This document shows, piece after piece, positions 50,973 to 61,474 of a stretch of DNA of 64,000 nt. The DNA comes from Marinobacter confluentis (lineage in GTDB: Bacteria > Pseudomonadota > Gammaproteobacteria > Pseudomonadales > Oleiphilaceae). The stretch is taken from the NCBI RefSeq assembly GCF_004785685.1, contig NZ_SRPF01000003.1:124001-188000 (forward strand), written 5' to 3'. The notes under the pieces were generated by a model that worked only from the letters and a program-made list of their open reading frames with translations, had not been told where the DNA came from and made no database searches. The first letter of the stretch is position 1. Each line of letters starts with the position of its first letter. A program made the translations under genes and the position numbers.

Positions 50973-53735
50973 ATGACAAAAGCTCAAAAGCTGATAATTG
51001 CACTGACACTGTTGCTGCTTTCACAATGGGGCAGTGCCGCGGTTCAGCAACCCAATATTGCTTTCTACTACGGCAACGAGGCGCCCATTGGCAGCCTGAT
51101 GGCCTATGACTGGGTGGTACTGCAACAGGATCAGGCAAGCGATGCGCGGATTGACCTGCTAGATCAGGCCGGCAGCCTGCCCATCGCTTACGTCAGCATC
51201 GGCGAAATGGCCCGCAGCCACCGATATTTCCGCGATTTGAAACCGTCATGGCTGATTGGCAAAAACCCGTCCTGGTCCAGTGTGGTGCTGGATCTGCGGC
51301 TGCCAGAGGTGCGCAACTTCCTGCTCGACAAACTGATCGACCCGGCCTTCGAGCGTGATTTTCAGGGCGTCTTTCTGGATACGCTGGACAGCTTCGTTCT
51401 GGCGCCTGATATCGCAGAACAAACCGGGGCCTTCGCCGAGGCCCAACGGCAGTTGATCTCAGCCATTCGCCAACGCCATCCTGCAAGCAAAATTATTCTC
51501 AACCGGGGCTTCCACCTGCCAGACAGCGTTATGAACCAGGTTGATGGGCTGGCGCTGGAGTCCTGGCGCAATGGCTATAACGCCGAAAACCGGACCTACT
51601 ATCAGATTCCCGACAACGACCGGCAGTGGCTGGATTCGCAGTTAAAACGCTGGCGCGAAGCCCGACCCGGTATGCCATTGATCGCCATTGATTATGTAGC
51701 GGATCCTGCCCGGGCCGGTGAACTGGCTGATCAACTTCGAGACGAAGGGTTTGTGCCCTGGGTTGCCAACCCGTCACTGACACGGCTAAGCCCATCGCAG
51801 CCCGCACAGATCAAACGTCACCTGCTGGTGATTCATGATCTGCCTGAGCACAATATGGACCGCAGCGCGGCGCACCGCTTCGCCGGCATTGTGCTCGAGC
51901 GTTCGGGCTATGTGCCCCACTATCACTCATCCCTCAACCCGCTGCCACAGGAACCAGTGGATGATCGCTATGCTGGTATCCTGGTGTGGTGGGAAGCCGG
52001 GGATCGGCCGAGCGGTCTGTGCAACTGGCTGGCCCAGCAACAGCAGAAAGGCGTGCCCGTGGTTCTGATGGGGCAGGTGCCCGGCAATGCCTCATGTGCT
52101 GGGGTGCTCTCCTCAGGCATTCCCGCCCTGCCGGTGGCGCCGCTGACCTACAGCACGGGACATGCATCGGTGGGAAGCTACGAAGGCAAACGCCTGCCCT
52201 CACTGACCGCTCGCCCCATGCCTCAGGCAAGCAATCACACACCCTGGTTGACCATCATTGACGATCAGGACCAGCAGTTTGACCCGGTTTATACCCACAG
52301 CGGTGGCGGTGTGGCCGCCGCGCCCTATATATTTGAACCCGGCCCGGACGATCAGGCCCTATGGCTGTTCGACCCTTTTGCTTTCTTCCGGCAGGCATTT
52401 GGCGGGCAGCAACTGCCAGCCATTGATACCACCACAGAAAATGGCCGCCGGATCCTGACCGCGCACCTTGATGGCGACGGGTTTGTGTCCCGTGGCGAAT
52501 TTCCGGGTAGTCCGTTGAGCGCAGAAATCATTCAGGATGAGATTCTGTCCCGCTATGAGATTCCCCATACGGTCTCGGTGATCGAGGCGGAAACCTCCCC
52601 CAGGGGACTCTACCCTGGCGCAAGCGAAGCCGCTGAACGCCTCGCCCGATCCATTTTCCAGATGGATTCAGTAGAAGTGGCGTCCCACACCTACAGCCAC
52701 CCCTTCTTCTGGCAGTCCATGGAAGGTGGCCCCGCGCCCCGGCTGGAAAACACCCTGTATGGCTACTTTATGAACATTCCCGACTATCAGGCGTCGCTTG
52801 CCCGTGAGATCGGTGGCTCCGTCAGCTACATCAACCAGCGCCTGGCTCCGGCTGACAAACCCGTTTCCGTTTTCCTGTGGACCGGTGACGCCCGGCCCGG
52901 CACCGAGGCCCTCCGTCGGGTTCGCGAGGCAGGGCTGGTAAACATCAACGGCGGCAATACCCGCCCCTTGCCCTACGCGTCAGAACTGACGGCAACCTGG
53001 CCAGATGCGCGGCCCGTGGGCGATGAACTTCAGGTGTACGCACCGGTAATGAATGAAAACGTCTACACCAATGAGTGGACCGGGCCCTTCTACGGCTTCC
53101 GCGACGTGATCGACACCTTCCGTATTCTGGAAGAAAAAGGCCGCGTAAAACCAATGGGCATTTACTACCACTTCTATTCCGGCACCAAGCCCGAGGCGCT
53201 GAATGCCCTGCATGAAGTCTATCGCTACGCCACAAGCCAGCCTGTCATTCCTCTCTATCTGAGTGACTATGCGAAACGCGTGCAGACCCTGTATTACTCG
53301 GCGATGATGCGCAGCGAGAATGGGGCCTGGAGCTGGCGTGGCATCGGGCAGCCGCGAACCGTCACCATAGGCCAGGACCAGTATCCGGATCTGGAAAAAA
53401 GCACGGGGGTCGCGGGCTATCACGATGTTGCCGGCAACCGCTACGTTCATCTGACCGGTGTAGCGCCTCGTCTGTTCCTGAGATCAGAGCTTCCGGAAGG
53501 TCCGCGGCTGGTTCAGGCAAACGGGACCTTGACCCAATGGAAACGTGAGGATTCAGGTGGACGCTGGCAGATCACCCTGGGTCTGAACAGTCATCAGGCC
53601 ATAGAGTTTTCCCTGGCAGGCACCACGCAGTGCAGGATTGATAACACAGCGGCACGGATGACCCGCAATGGCAGCAACCTGCGGATCACACTCCCCGCCC
53701 GACGGATCGACAAGCTGACTCTGGAGTGCCAGTAG
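50973..53735 (+). CDS. pelA: PelA: polysaccharide deacetylase and hydrolase
   Basis: 920 residues, exported (signal peptide about 1-22). The N-terminal glycoside-hydrolase-type domain includes PNIAFYYGNEAPIG, FLDTLDS (Asp 136, Asp 139) and LESWRNGY with Glu 196 in the position of the catalytic residue. A middle region follows, then a deacetylase part with LDGDGFVSRGEF (Asp 500, Asp 502) and HTYSH (His 572, His 576) for metal binding. PelA partially deacetylates Pel in the periplasm, making it cationic, and can cut it. First gene of a complete pel operon; gap of 4 bases to pelB. Confidence 0.95.
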   Translation: MTKAQKLIIALTLLLLSQWGSAAVQQPNIAFYYGNEAPIGSLMAYDWVVLQQDQASDARIDLLDQAGSLPIAYVSIGEMARSHRYFRDLKPSWLIGKNPSWSSVVLDLRLPEVRNFLLDKLIDPAFERDFQGVFLDTLDSFVLAPDIAEQTGAFAEAQRQLISAIRQRHPASKIILNRGFHLPDSVMNQVDGLALESWRNGYNAENRTYYQIPDNDRQWLDSQLKRWREARPGMPLIAIDYVADPARAGELADQLRDEGFVPWVANPSLTRLSPSQPAQIKRHLLVIHDLPEHNMDRSAAHRFAGIVLERSGYVPHYHSSLNPLPQEPVDDRYAGILVWWEAGDRPSGLCNWLAQQQQKGVPVVLMGQVPGNASCAGVLSSGIPALPVAPLTYSTGHASVGSYEGKRLPSLTARPMPQASNHTPWLTIIDDQDQQFDPVYTHSGGGVAAAPYIFEPGPDDQALWLFDPFAFFRQAFGGQQLPAIDTTTENGRRILTAHLDGDGFVSRGEFPGSPLSAEIIQDEILSRYEIPHTVSVIEAETSPRGLYPGASEAAERLARSIFQMDSVEVASHTYSHPFFWQSMEGGPAPRLENTLYGYFMNIPDYQASLAREIGGSVSYINQRLAPADKPVSVFLWTGDARPGTEALRRVREAGLVNINGGNTRPLPYASELTATWPDARPVGDELQVYAPVMNENVYTNEWTGPFYGFRDVIDTFRILEEKGRVKPMGIYYHFYSGTKPEALNALHEVYRYATSQPVIPLYLSDYAKRVQTLYYSAMMRSENGAWSWRGIGQPRTVTIGQDQYPDLEKSTGVAGYHDVAGNRYVHLTGVAPRLFLRSELPEGPRLVQANGTLTQWKREDSGGRWQITLGLNSHQAIEFSLAGTTQCRIDNTAARMTRNGSNLRITLPARRIDKLTLECQ

Positions 53736-53739
53736 GCTT

Positions 53740-56700
53740 ATGGGTCGTAGGCGCGAATCGTTTTTTAGCCTGCCGGCGCTGATCCTGATGGGGGCGCTGA
53801 TTGCGCTGGCCCTGTATCTGCTGTTTCCCCGGCAGTCGGTGTTTGAAAACCCGGGCTACCTGGAGAAACCGGACGCCCTGTCCATTGCCTATCTGGAAGT
53901 ACTGCTTCGTTCAGACTCGGACAACGAGGCCCTGCGACTCAGTCTGGCCAGGGCACTGGGCGCAACCAGCCAGCCGTCAAGGGCCAGCGAAGTGCTTGCC
54001 CCTCTGCTTGAACAGCAACCGATATCAGAGGAAGCGCTCGAGTTGCACCTTGAGCTGCTGGCAGAACGCCTGTTCGCAGCGCCCGAGGGTCCTGACCGGG
54101 AAGCCCTGAAAGACCAGCTATTCATCTCTGCCCAGAAGCTTGTCCGCCAGCCCTTCGAGCCGACCAGAATCCTCGAGCTGATAACCCCCATGGCTGACTG
54201 GATGAGCCAGCCCCGTTACCTGTCGCTGCTGCAAAGCACAGAAGACCGGTTGACCAGCCCCCAACAGCAACTTCAGCTCGCCCGGGAAATCGCCCGGCTG
54301 CAGGAAGCCGAGGCAAGGCCCGGTGCCGCCGCCGATACGCTGCGGCCACACCTTGAAACTGTAGACCCGGCCAATCGCGTTGACTATATCAATAACCTGA
54401 TTCGCCTTGAGCTCGCCAGCGGCAACCCCGAAGCTGCACTGGCGCTTTTCAAACAGGTGTGGCCGGTCAGGAATCTGTCAGAGGACGCATTGGCAACGGG
54501 CATTCGGCTGGCCCGGCTGGCCGGTTCCGCAACCGACGAAGCGGCCTGGGTGCAACAACGGGCCGACAATAATCCGGGCAATGTCGAATACCAGCGCGAG
54601 CTGCTGGCTTTCCAGCTTGCCGCCGGTAACACCGCTGACGCCCTGAACACGGTTCGCCGCCTGCAGAGTGCCCCCGGAAAACTGAATCGCCAGGATCGGC
54701 AGACCATCGCCCAGGTACTGGAATGGAATAATCGGCCGGAGCAGGCATTGCCCGTCTGGGTCGCGCTATATCGGGAAACCGGTTCCAGCCAGGCCTTCCA
54801 GCGCGCCATCGACCTGGCGCGAGGCCTGTTTCAGTGGGATACCCTGCTGGAATTGCTAAGCGCCGGTGCCGAACAGGAACGACTTCAGCCCGACGGCTAC
54901 ATCACCCTGGCCGACGCGCTGATAAGGGGCGGGCAGTTCAACCAGGCCAGAGCGCGACTGGAGGAAGGCCGCATCGCGTACCCGCGCTCCGAGGCGCTGC
55001 AAGAACGTCTACTGGCTCTGCTCATCAACCTGCGTGATTATCCTGCCGCGATAGGCCTGTTAGAGAAGCAGCCGGCTATTTCCGACGCTGACCGTTTACA
55101 GCTTGCCTCACTTTACTGGCGCACCCGGGAGCCGGAACGGGCACTGGCCGTGCTGGATTTCGAACCGGCGGACCCACAGCTGGCCGACTCCGTTCAGGCG
55201 ATGCGGCTGCAGTTGGCCACAACCCTCGGTCGGACCGATCTGTTACGCCAGGACTACGACCGACTCCTCGCCCGGGACGAAAGCGACCTGACACCAGCCC
55301 TTCAGGAAACCCTGCTTAACCTGGCCGTGCTTTTCGAGGATTACCCGCGGGCACTGCAATTAAGCCAGAACCGTTACCAGGAGACCGGAGACCCCAGCTA
55401 TCTCGCCTCCGTTGCTGAGTATCAGTTGGCCCTGGAACAGTGGCAGGAGCTGGAAACCACCCTTGATCGCTGGCAAGACCAGGTGCCCGATGCCCGGCAG
55501 AACCCGCGTTACTGGTCATTGCTGGGGCTGATCCAGCAACGCAACGGCCAGGTCGGTGCCGCCGACGATGCCTATCGCACCGCCTGGGAACTGGCCCCGG
55601 ATGACGAAAGCCTGATGATCAGCTGGGCCTGGCTGAAGCTGGCCAACGCAGACCGATATGCCGATTCCCTCCAGGCCCTGTTGGCACGGCTTGGCGACAA
55701 CCCATCCCCGCTGGCTCTGCCGGTGCTGGCTTATGGCCACAGTGCGCTGGGCCAGCAACGGCAGGCGCTTCACTGGTTCCGTGAAGGCCTCAGCTCGAAA
55801 AGTGACGACCCGCAATGGCTGCTTGCCACTGCGAATCTGATGGAACAGACGGGCTCCCCTGGCACCGCTGCAAATCTGCGTGAACAGGCGGCAGCGCTGC
55901 TGTCGGAACAGCAACCCACTCCTCCCAGCAGGCCTGAGGTTGCAGGCCTGTACAACGATCCGGAGAACCGATCGCAACTGGCTGATCGGTATCTGAGACA
56001 GATCGAGCAGATCAACAGGCCGATGGTGGCCGAACAGAGCCAACAGCTAACCCGGGATACCGTGAATATCCACCAGACCATGAACCGCGCTGTCCAGATG
56101 GACGCCCGTTGGCGGAATCTGGGTAATTTTACCGTTCAGCGCACAGGGGTCACCGGGCAGTTCGCCCATGACGAATTCCGTTGGCGAGTCTCTGCCAGCA
56201 ACGTAAAGGCAGACGGGGCGGGCCGCCTTAACGACACCCCCGACCACGGCAGCGAAGCGACCCTTACCCTGGACCGGCGCGACGGAAACAGCATCTGGTC
56301 CTTGTCTGCCAGCCACCTGCCCCGATACGAGACCGACGACCTGGCGTTGGCCGCCAGCTATAACCGGCAATGGACCGACCGAATCGGTCTGGGCGCCGGC
56401 TATGATTTTCAGGAACGCACCACCGACAGCGCCGAAGCCTGGTGGCTGACACGCCGCAATCGCGCTTACCTGAACACCAGCTACACACCCTTTTCCCGGC
56501 TGAACCTGAACGCGCAGGTAGAACAACTGACCATTAACAGCCTGGAGAACGACCGCCTGGCAGACGGCTACGGGCTGGATCTGAACGCCACCTATACCAT
56601 CTTCCGCAATGACCCGGCCTGGACCGTCAGCGCCGGCTATCGCAATCAGCAGCTTTCACTGGAAGACGAACTGCCGGCCGCCACCCTTGAAGCGCTGGAC

Positions 56701-57006
56701 CAGCCGCTTGCAACCAGTGGCCTGTTGACTGACGAATACGAACGCATTGGCGTCAGCACCCGCTGGTTCCACGGCGAACCACACGCGCTCTATCGCACCA
56801 CACCATCGCCCCGGGCATTTCTCGGACTGGACGCCGGTTATGTACTATCTACTTTAACGGCGGAAGTTGGGGTAGAGCTCGGGTTGGGCTGGCGCATTCT
56901 GGGCGACGATGAACTGGCGCTGTCCGGGCGACGATCATCCGAAGGGCTGGACGGCGAAGGCCGGACTGAATTCAATCTCACCTACACGATTTATCTGGGT
57001 CGCTAA
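53740..57006 (+). CDS. pelB: PelB: TPR scaffold and outer-membrane Pel export porin
   Basis: 1088 residues. A single N-terminal membrane segment (about 10-30) leads to a very long tetratricopeptide-type helical region in the periplasm (about 40-770), in which repeats such as LARALGATSQPSRASEVLAP recur. The last third (about 800-1088) has alternating hydrophobic beta strands ending in FNLTYTIYLGR, consistent with a 16-strand outer-membrane barrel. Slightly shorter than the Pseudomonas protein (about 1190). PelB and PelA are expected to interact; PelC sits nearby at the outer membrane. Confidence 0.92.
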   Translation: MGRRRESFFSLPALILMGALIALALYLLFPRQSVFENPGYLEKPDALSIAYLEVLLRSDSDNEALRLSLARALGATSQPSRASEVLAPLLEQQPISEEALELHLELLAERLFAAPEGPDREALKDQLFISAQKLVRQPFEPTRILELITPMADWMSQPRYLSLLQSTEDRLTSPQQQLQLAREIARLQEAEARPGAAADTLRPHLETVDPANRVDYINNLIRLELASGNPEAALALFKQVWPVRNLSEDALATGIRLARLAGSATDEAAWVQQRADNNPGNVEYQRELLAFQLAAGNTADALNTVRRLQSAPGKLNRQDRQTIAQVLEWNNRPEQALPVWVALYRETGSSQAFQRAIDLARGLFQWDTLLELLSAGAEQERLQPDGYITLADALIRGGQFNQARARLEEGRIAYPRSEALQERLLALLINLRDYPAAIGLLEKQPAISDADRLQLASLYWRTREPERALAVLDFEPADPQLADSVQAMRLQLATTLGRTDLLRQDYDRLLARDESDLTPALQETLLNLAVLFEDYPRALQLSQNRYQETGDPSYLASVAEYQLALEQWQELETTLDRWQDQVPDARQNPRYWSLLGLIQQRNGQVGAADDAYRTAWELAPDDESLMISWAWLKLANADRYADSLQALLARLGDNPSPLALPVLAYGHSALGQQRQALHWFREGLSSKSDDPQWLLATANLMEQTGSPGTAANLREQAAALLSEQQPTPPSRPEVAGLYNDPENRSQLADRYLRQIEQINRPMVAEQSQQLTRDTVNIHQTMNRAVQMDARWRNLGNFTVQRTGVTGQFAHDEFRWRVSASNVKADGAGRLNDTPDHGSEATLTLDRRDGNSIWSLSASHLPRYETDDLALAASYNRQWTDRIGLGAGYDFQERTTDSAEAWWLTRRNRAYLNTSYTPFSRLNLNAQVEQLTINSLENDRLADGYGLDLNATYTIFRNDPAWTVSAGYRNQQLSLEDELPAATLEALDQPLATSGLLTDEYERIGVSTRWFHGEPHALYRTTPSPRAFLGLDAGYVLSTLTAEVGVELGLGWRILGDDELALSGRRSSEGLDGEGRTEFNLTYTIYLGR

Positions 57007-57017
57007 AGGAGACCGTT

Positions 57018-57575
57018 ATGAAAACACTGGGCCGCTTTCTGGCACATTCGCTATCCCGACCGCTATCACTGCCACTATGGCTATCGCTTCTGCTGCTGGC
57101 CGGCTGTTCGGTTATGCAGAGCCAGCAGGGCTCACCGGTACCGGGCAATGCTCAGTTTGCCGTATTACCTTTGATCAACCTGTCGCAGACACCCCAGGCT
57201 GGGGATCAGGCGGCCAGCGTGGTCTCTGCCATTCTGCGCGCCAAGGGCCGCGACAACGTGACCCTGTATCTGCCGGACGACCGTAATCCATTGCTGTATG
57301 AAAGCAGCGAACGCCAGCAGACCGCCATGAATTCTGCCCGTAATGATGGCGCCGAATACCTGGTCACCGGCACGGTGGAAGAATGGCGCTATAAAAGCGG
57401 ACTGGACGGCGAGCCTGCCGTTGGCATCACCCTGGAAGTGCGCAGTGCCGACGATAACCGGGTGGTCTGGTCCGGCACCGCGGCCCGCACCGGCTGGGGC
57501 CGCGAAAGCGTCAGCGTGGCCGCCCACAAGGTGCTGGACGAACTGGTCGACGCCATGCCAGTAACTAACCAATAG
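57018..57575 (+). CDS. pelC: PelC: outer-membrane lipoprotein of the Pel exporter
   Basis: 185 residues with an unusually long signal peptide and the lipobox LLAGC, the acylated Cys being residue 30. The mature part matches PelC: FAVLPLINLSQTPQAGDQAA followed by a compact alpha/beta fold; AEYLVTGTVEEWRYKSG is the family's middle block. PelC is a ring-forming lipoprotein placed under the PelB barrel. Start has a strong ribosome site (AAAGGAGA). Gap of 11 bases after pelB. Confidence 0.92.
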   Translation: MKTLGRFLAHSLSRPLSLPLWLSLLLLAGCSVMQSQQGSPVPGNAQFAVLPLINLSQTPQAGDQAASVVSAILRAKGRDNVTLYLPDDRNPLLYESSERQQTAMNSARNDGAEYLVTGTVEEWRYKSGLDGEPAVGITLEVRSADDNRVVWSGTAARTGWGRESVSVAAHKVLDELVDAMPVTNQ

Positions 57576-57619
57576 CCGCTAACGTCGACTGAGCGAACGG
57601 GTTCACTAAAGAGTTCACT

Positions 57620-58966
57620 ATGGACGAAACAGAGCACAGAACGGATAAGCAGGCGCGGGTTCCCATTGCGTTGAAATGGCTGGAAACCCTGCTGATTACC
57701 GCGTTCTTCCTGGCCTTCAGCTACTGGCACCGGCCGGAGGATCCGTTCTACCTCAATGGTAATTTCCCCTGGCCTGCGCTGGCGCCTCTACTGGTGGGGC
57801 TGCGCTACGGATTCTTCATGGCGCTGATCTCGGCACTGATCCTGATTGCCACCCTGGGCTTTCAGCTGCGCCAGAATATTCCGGATGCCCGGGAGTTTCC
57901 CTACGTGTGGACCATCGGCGTTCTGGGCATCAGCCTGCTGGCCGGAGAGTTCCGGGACTACTGGGACCGGCAGCGGCAGAAACTGGAAGCCAGCAATGAA
58001 TACCGGGGCTCACGCCTGGAAGAGTTCACCCGCAACTATTACCTGCTGAAGGTTTCCCACGACAGGCTGGAGCAACAGCTGGCAGGCAGTTCCAGTAGCC
58101 TGCGGGAGGCGCTTCGGCGGCTGTATGCGCAGATGAGCGCAACTGGCCAATCCGGGCTGAACCCCGATACCGCCAACCTGATGCTGCAGTTGCTGGTGCG
58201 CTACGGCCAGTTGCAGATCGCGGGCATCTATCCGGTGTCAGAAGGTCGGCTGGGAAAAGAACCAACGGCAACGGTCGGACGCTTCCGCAAGGTGGATTCG
58301 GGCGACCCCCTGCTTCGGCACGCTCTGGAAGAGCGCACTCTCGTATCGGTGCAGACCGAATTCCGCAAACGCATGGACGAGCTGGACACCGACCTGCTGG
58401 CTGCAATCCCGATGATCGATTCCGAAGACCGCTTTATCGGCATCTGTGTGGTTGAAGCAATGCCATTTTTCAGCTTCGAAGCCCGCTCGCTGCGGCTGCT
58501 GGCGATTCTGGCAGGGCATATGGCAGACCTGGTTCATCAGCAGGCGATAAACACCACCGATCGCTCGCTGGAATGGCATTCCTTTCGGCAACAGCTGGAC
58601 CGCGTTGGCCGCGATGCCGAAACCTTTGATCTACCGGGCGCGATCCTGCGGCTGCCGGTTGCTGAGGACCAGACCGGTCGCCTTATCGCAGACTATATCC
58701 AGAAGATACGTCGGGGCCTGGATGTCGTCACCGAAATGCACAACAACGGCCAGAGAGACATTCTGGTGCTGATGCCGCTGACCGATGAACTGGGCCTGGC
58801 CGGCTACGTTCAGCGCCTGGATGACGGGTTGCGGGAGCAGCTGGGACTGCACGGCAGCCAGCTTGCCACTCCCCATACCCTGCAGATCCGCAGCCGCGCC
58901 CAGGCAGACGAATGGTTGAACAATGCCCTATCGGCAAACCGGGAGGCCATCGGCCATGCTGAATAA
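57620..58966 (+). CDS. pelD: PelD: inner-membrane c-di-GMP receptor
   Basis: 448 residues: four membrane segments (about 20-110), a GAF-like domain and a degenerate GGDEF domain at the C-terminus. The GGDEF active site is absent, but the inhibitory-site pattern RxxD is kept as RGLD (Arg 365 to Asp 368), close to Pseudomonas PelD Arg 367 and Asp 370, so it should bind c-di-GMP and switch Pel synthesis. A SHDRLEQQL coiled stretch precedes the sensor. Overlaps pelE by 11 bases if pelE starts at 58956. Confidence 0.94.
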   Translation: MDETEHRTDKQARVPIALKWLETLLITAFFLAFSYWHRPEDPFYLNGNFPWPALAPLLVGLRYGFFMALISALILIATLGFQLRQNIPDAREFPYVWTIGVLGISLLAGEFRDYWDRQRQKLEASNEYRGSRLEEFTRNYYLLKVSHDRLEQQLAGSSSSLREALRRLYAQMSATGQSGLNPDTANLMLQLLVRYGQLQIAGIYPVSEGRLGKEPTATVGRFRKVDSGDPLLRHALEERTLVSVQTEFRKRMDELDTDLLAAIPMIDSEDRFIGICVVEAMPFFSFEARSLRLLAILAGHMADLVHQQAINTTDRSLEWHSFRQQLDRVGRDAETFDLPGAILRLPVAEDQTGRLIADYIQKIRRGLDVVTEMHNNGQRDILVLMPLTDELGLAGYVQRLDDGLREQLGLHGSQLATPHTLQIRSRAQADEWLNNALSANREAIGHAE

Positions 58967-59942
58967 CTGGCTTGTAACCCTGGCCCTGATCCTGGAAACC
59001 AGCGGCATGGTCGGCCTGCTATCACCAGAGGCCGGCGATCTGCACCTGGCCGCCTATCTGTTCGCCCATGCCATTGCCTGCGCAATCCTGGCCATTGTTC
59101 TGCTGCCACTGTTACCGGCCCGTTATCGCGGCCAACCGGTCAGGGCCGGAGTTTTCCTGTTCACCCTGCAGTTCGCCATACCTTTTATCGGCAGCGTCGG
59201 GTTGCTGCTGGGCATACTGCTGGCGCTGTATCTTCCCCGGTCACAGCGGGAAATTCCCTGGCAGGAAGTGGACATTCCGGAGCTACCCTTCCAGCCGATC
59301 GATATGAACCTGCAGGTGATTTACAGCCAGGGCGGCCTGCGCCAGGTGCTACGGGAAGCCAGCAGTACTGACAAACGCCTGAGAGCGATGATGGCCACCC
59401 GCCAGATGAACGACCGGGATGCCATCGACATACTGCGCGAAGCCCTGAAAGACCCGGCAGACGACGTACGGCTGCTGGCCTACTCCATGCTGGAACAGAA
59501 AGAAAAAACCCTGACCCACAGGGCTGGCTTGCTGCAACAGTCATTGCAGAAAGCCGGGGACATGGAAAGTGTTCTGCTACAGCGGCGGCTGGCCCAGGTG
59601 TGGTGGGAAATGGCCTATCTCGGCCTGGCCCAGGGCAGCCTGCGGGAGTATTACCTGACCAGCGCCCGCAAACTCCTGCTGCGCCTGGTCAACCGCCGGT
59701 CCCAGCACAACGACTGGCGCCTGCTTGGCCGGGTGGAACTGGCCCTTGGGAACGTTGATCAGGCCGAGGAAGCTTTTAACGCAGCCCTGGACGGCGGTTC
59801 CGCTCCGGAAATGATCATGCCTTATCTGGGTGAGGTGGCCTTTCTGCAGAGAGACTTTGTCAAAGTACGGGAGCGCCTGTCTGCCTGCCCGCCTGAGCGA
59901 TATCACCCCGCTAACCGCCCGATCATTGAGGCCTGGCTATGA
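58956..59942 (+). CDS. pelE: PelE: inner-membrane/TPR-like Pel protein
   Basis: 328 residues from ATG 58956, which has GGAGG nine bases upstream; an earlier in-frame ATG at 58923 lies inside pelD and lacks one. Two or more membrane segments (about 4-22, 28-50, 60-85) lead to a soluble helical part with tetratricopeptide-like repeats such as LGRVELALGNVDQAEEAFNA. PelE is part of the synthase complex with PelD, PelF and PelG. Its stop overlaps the pelF start by ATGA. Confidence 0.9.
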   Translation: MLNNWLVTLALILETSGMVGLLSPEAGDLHLAAYLFAHAIACAILAIVLLPLLPARYRGQPVRAGVFLFTLQFAIPFIGSVGLLLGILLALYLPRSQREIPWQEVDIPELPFQPIDMNLQVIYSQGGLRQVLREASSTDKRLRAMMATRQMNDRDAIDILREALKDPADDVRLLAYSMLEQKEKTLTHRAGLLQQSLQKAGDMESVLLQRRLAQVWWEMAYLGLAQGSLREYYLTSARKLLLRLVNRRSQHNDWRLLGRVELALGNVDQAEEAFNAALDGGSAPEMIMPYLGEVAFLQRDFVKVRERLSACPPERYHPANRPIIEAWL

Positions 59943-61474
59943 ATCTGAAGCAGCGCCAGAAAGCACCCAAGGCAGACATTGCCCTGCTTCTGGAGGGCAC
60001 CTACCCGTTTATCCGCGGCGGGGTATCATCCTGGGTGCACCAGATTATCACCGGGCTGCCGCAATACACCTTCGCCCTGATCTTTCTGGGTGGCGATCGC
60101 ACGCATTACGGCAAGCAACAGTACACCCTGCCGGACAATGTGACCCATCTGGAATGCCATTACCTGATGGACACCGAAATGGTGGGCAAACCGCGCCCGC
60201 GAAAGGGAAACAAATCCGCTTTTGCAGCCCAGAAATGCCTGCACGAGCAGTTCAAATCCGGCACACCGGTAGAGCCAGACATTCTGCACAAGGTCTTTGC
60301 CGACCTGGGCCAGAAGCGGGGCATCAGTCGGGAGGATTTTCTCTACAGCGAGGAAAGCTGGGAGATGATCGACGAGCACTATCGCACGTACTGTACCGAA
60401 CCATCCTTTGTCGACTATTTCTGGTCCGTTCGAATTATGCATGCGCCACTGTTCCAGCTTGCGGAGGTAGCCCGGAATCTGCCGGAAGTTCGCATGCTGC
60501 ATTCCATTTCCACCGGTTACGCGGGCCTGCTGGGCGCGATTACCAGTGAACAGAGGGGCATCCCGTTCGCCCTGAGTGAACACGGGATCTACACCAAGGA
60601 ACGCAAAATCGACCTGTCCCAGGCCCAGTGGATCCAGGACCCGACCGACCAGGTCAGTGGCACGCTGAATGAACAGCTGGGCTACATCCGCCGGCTATGG
60701 ATTCGCTTTTTCGAGGCCCTGGGGCGCCTGACCTACCAGCAGGCAGGTCCGATCGTCTCGCTGTACCGCGGCAACCGGGAACGGCAGTTACAGGATGGTG
60801 CGCCGGAAGAACGCACCCGGATCATTCCCAACGGCATAGACCCGGCCCGCTTCGAGGAGGCCAGGGCTGCCCGCACCGGCGACATTCCAAAGGTTTTGGG
60901 GCTGGTGGGGCGTGTGGTGCCGATCAAAGACATCAAGACCTTTATCCGGGCCATGCGTTCGGTCACCAGCGTCATTCCCGACGCGGAAGGCTGGATAGTG
61001 GGCCCGGAGGATGAAGACGAAACCTACGTACGCGAATGCAAAGAGCTGGTGGATAGCCTGGGGCTGAGCAAACAGGTGAAATTCCTGGGATTCCAGAACG
61101 TCAACGACATACTGCCGCAACTGGGGCTGATGGTATTAACGTCCATTTCCGAGGCGCTGCCCCTTGTTATTCTGGAAGCCCACGCGGCCGGCCTGCCCTG
61201 CCTGGCCACGGACGTTGGCGCCTGCCGCGAACTGCTGGAAGGCGCCGGCGAGGAAGATCGGGCCCTGGGTACCAGCGGTGCCGTAGTTCCCATCGCCGAC
61301 CCGGAGGCGACCGCACGGGAAGCAGTGCGCCTGCTGTCAAATCCGCAAAAGTGGCACAAGGCCCAGAAAGCCGGGCTTGAACGGGTGCAGAGGTTCTACA
61401 CCCTCGACAGTATGTTCTCGGCTTATGAATCGATCTATCACAACGCCATCCATCAACAGGGGCGGAGTGCCTGA
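59939..61474 (+). CDS. pelF: PelF: Pel glycosyltransferase (GT4 family)
   Basis: 511 residues, cytoplasmic GT-B enzyme that polymerises Pel sugars from nucleotide-activated precursors. The family opening ADIALLLEGTYPFIRGGVSSW and HSISTGYAGLLGAI are present; the C-terminal half has IIPNGIDPARFEEA, VGRVVPIKDIKTFIRAM and the TSISEALPLVILEAHAAG stretch with the Ex7E-type motif of retaining transferases. Coupled to pelE (ATGA) and pelG (TGATG). Confidence 0.95.
   Translation: MNLKQRQKAPKADIALLLEGTYPFIRGGVSSWVHQIITGLPQYTFALIFLGGDRTHYGKQQYTLPDNVTHLECHYLMDTEMVGKPRPRKGNKSAFAAQKCLHEQFKSGTPVEPDILHKVFADLGQKRGISREDFLYSEESWEMIDEHYRTYCTEPSFVDYFWSVRIMHAPLFQLAEVARNLPEVRMLHSISTGYAGLLGAITSEQRGIPFALSEHGIYTKERKIDLSQAQWIQDPTDQVSGTLNEQLGYIRRLWIRFFEALGRLTYQQAGPIVSLYRGNRERQLQDGAPEERTRIIPNGIDPARFEEARAARTGDIPKVLGLVGRVVPIKDIKTFIRAMRSVTSVIPDAEGWIVGPEDEDETYVRECKELVDSLGLSKQVKFLGFQNVNDILPQLGLMVLTSISEALPLVILEAHAAGLPCLATDVGACRELLEGAGEEDRALGTSGAVVPIADPEATAREAVRLLSNPQKWHKAQKAGLERVQRFYTLDSMFSAYESIYHNAIHQQGRSA

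Noticed and set aside
58923..58955. Earlier in-frame ATG for pelE
   Set aside because: Lies deeper inside pelD, lacks a ribosome site and precedes the first membrane segment with polar residues.
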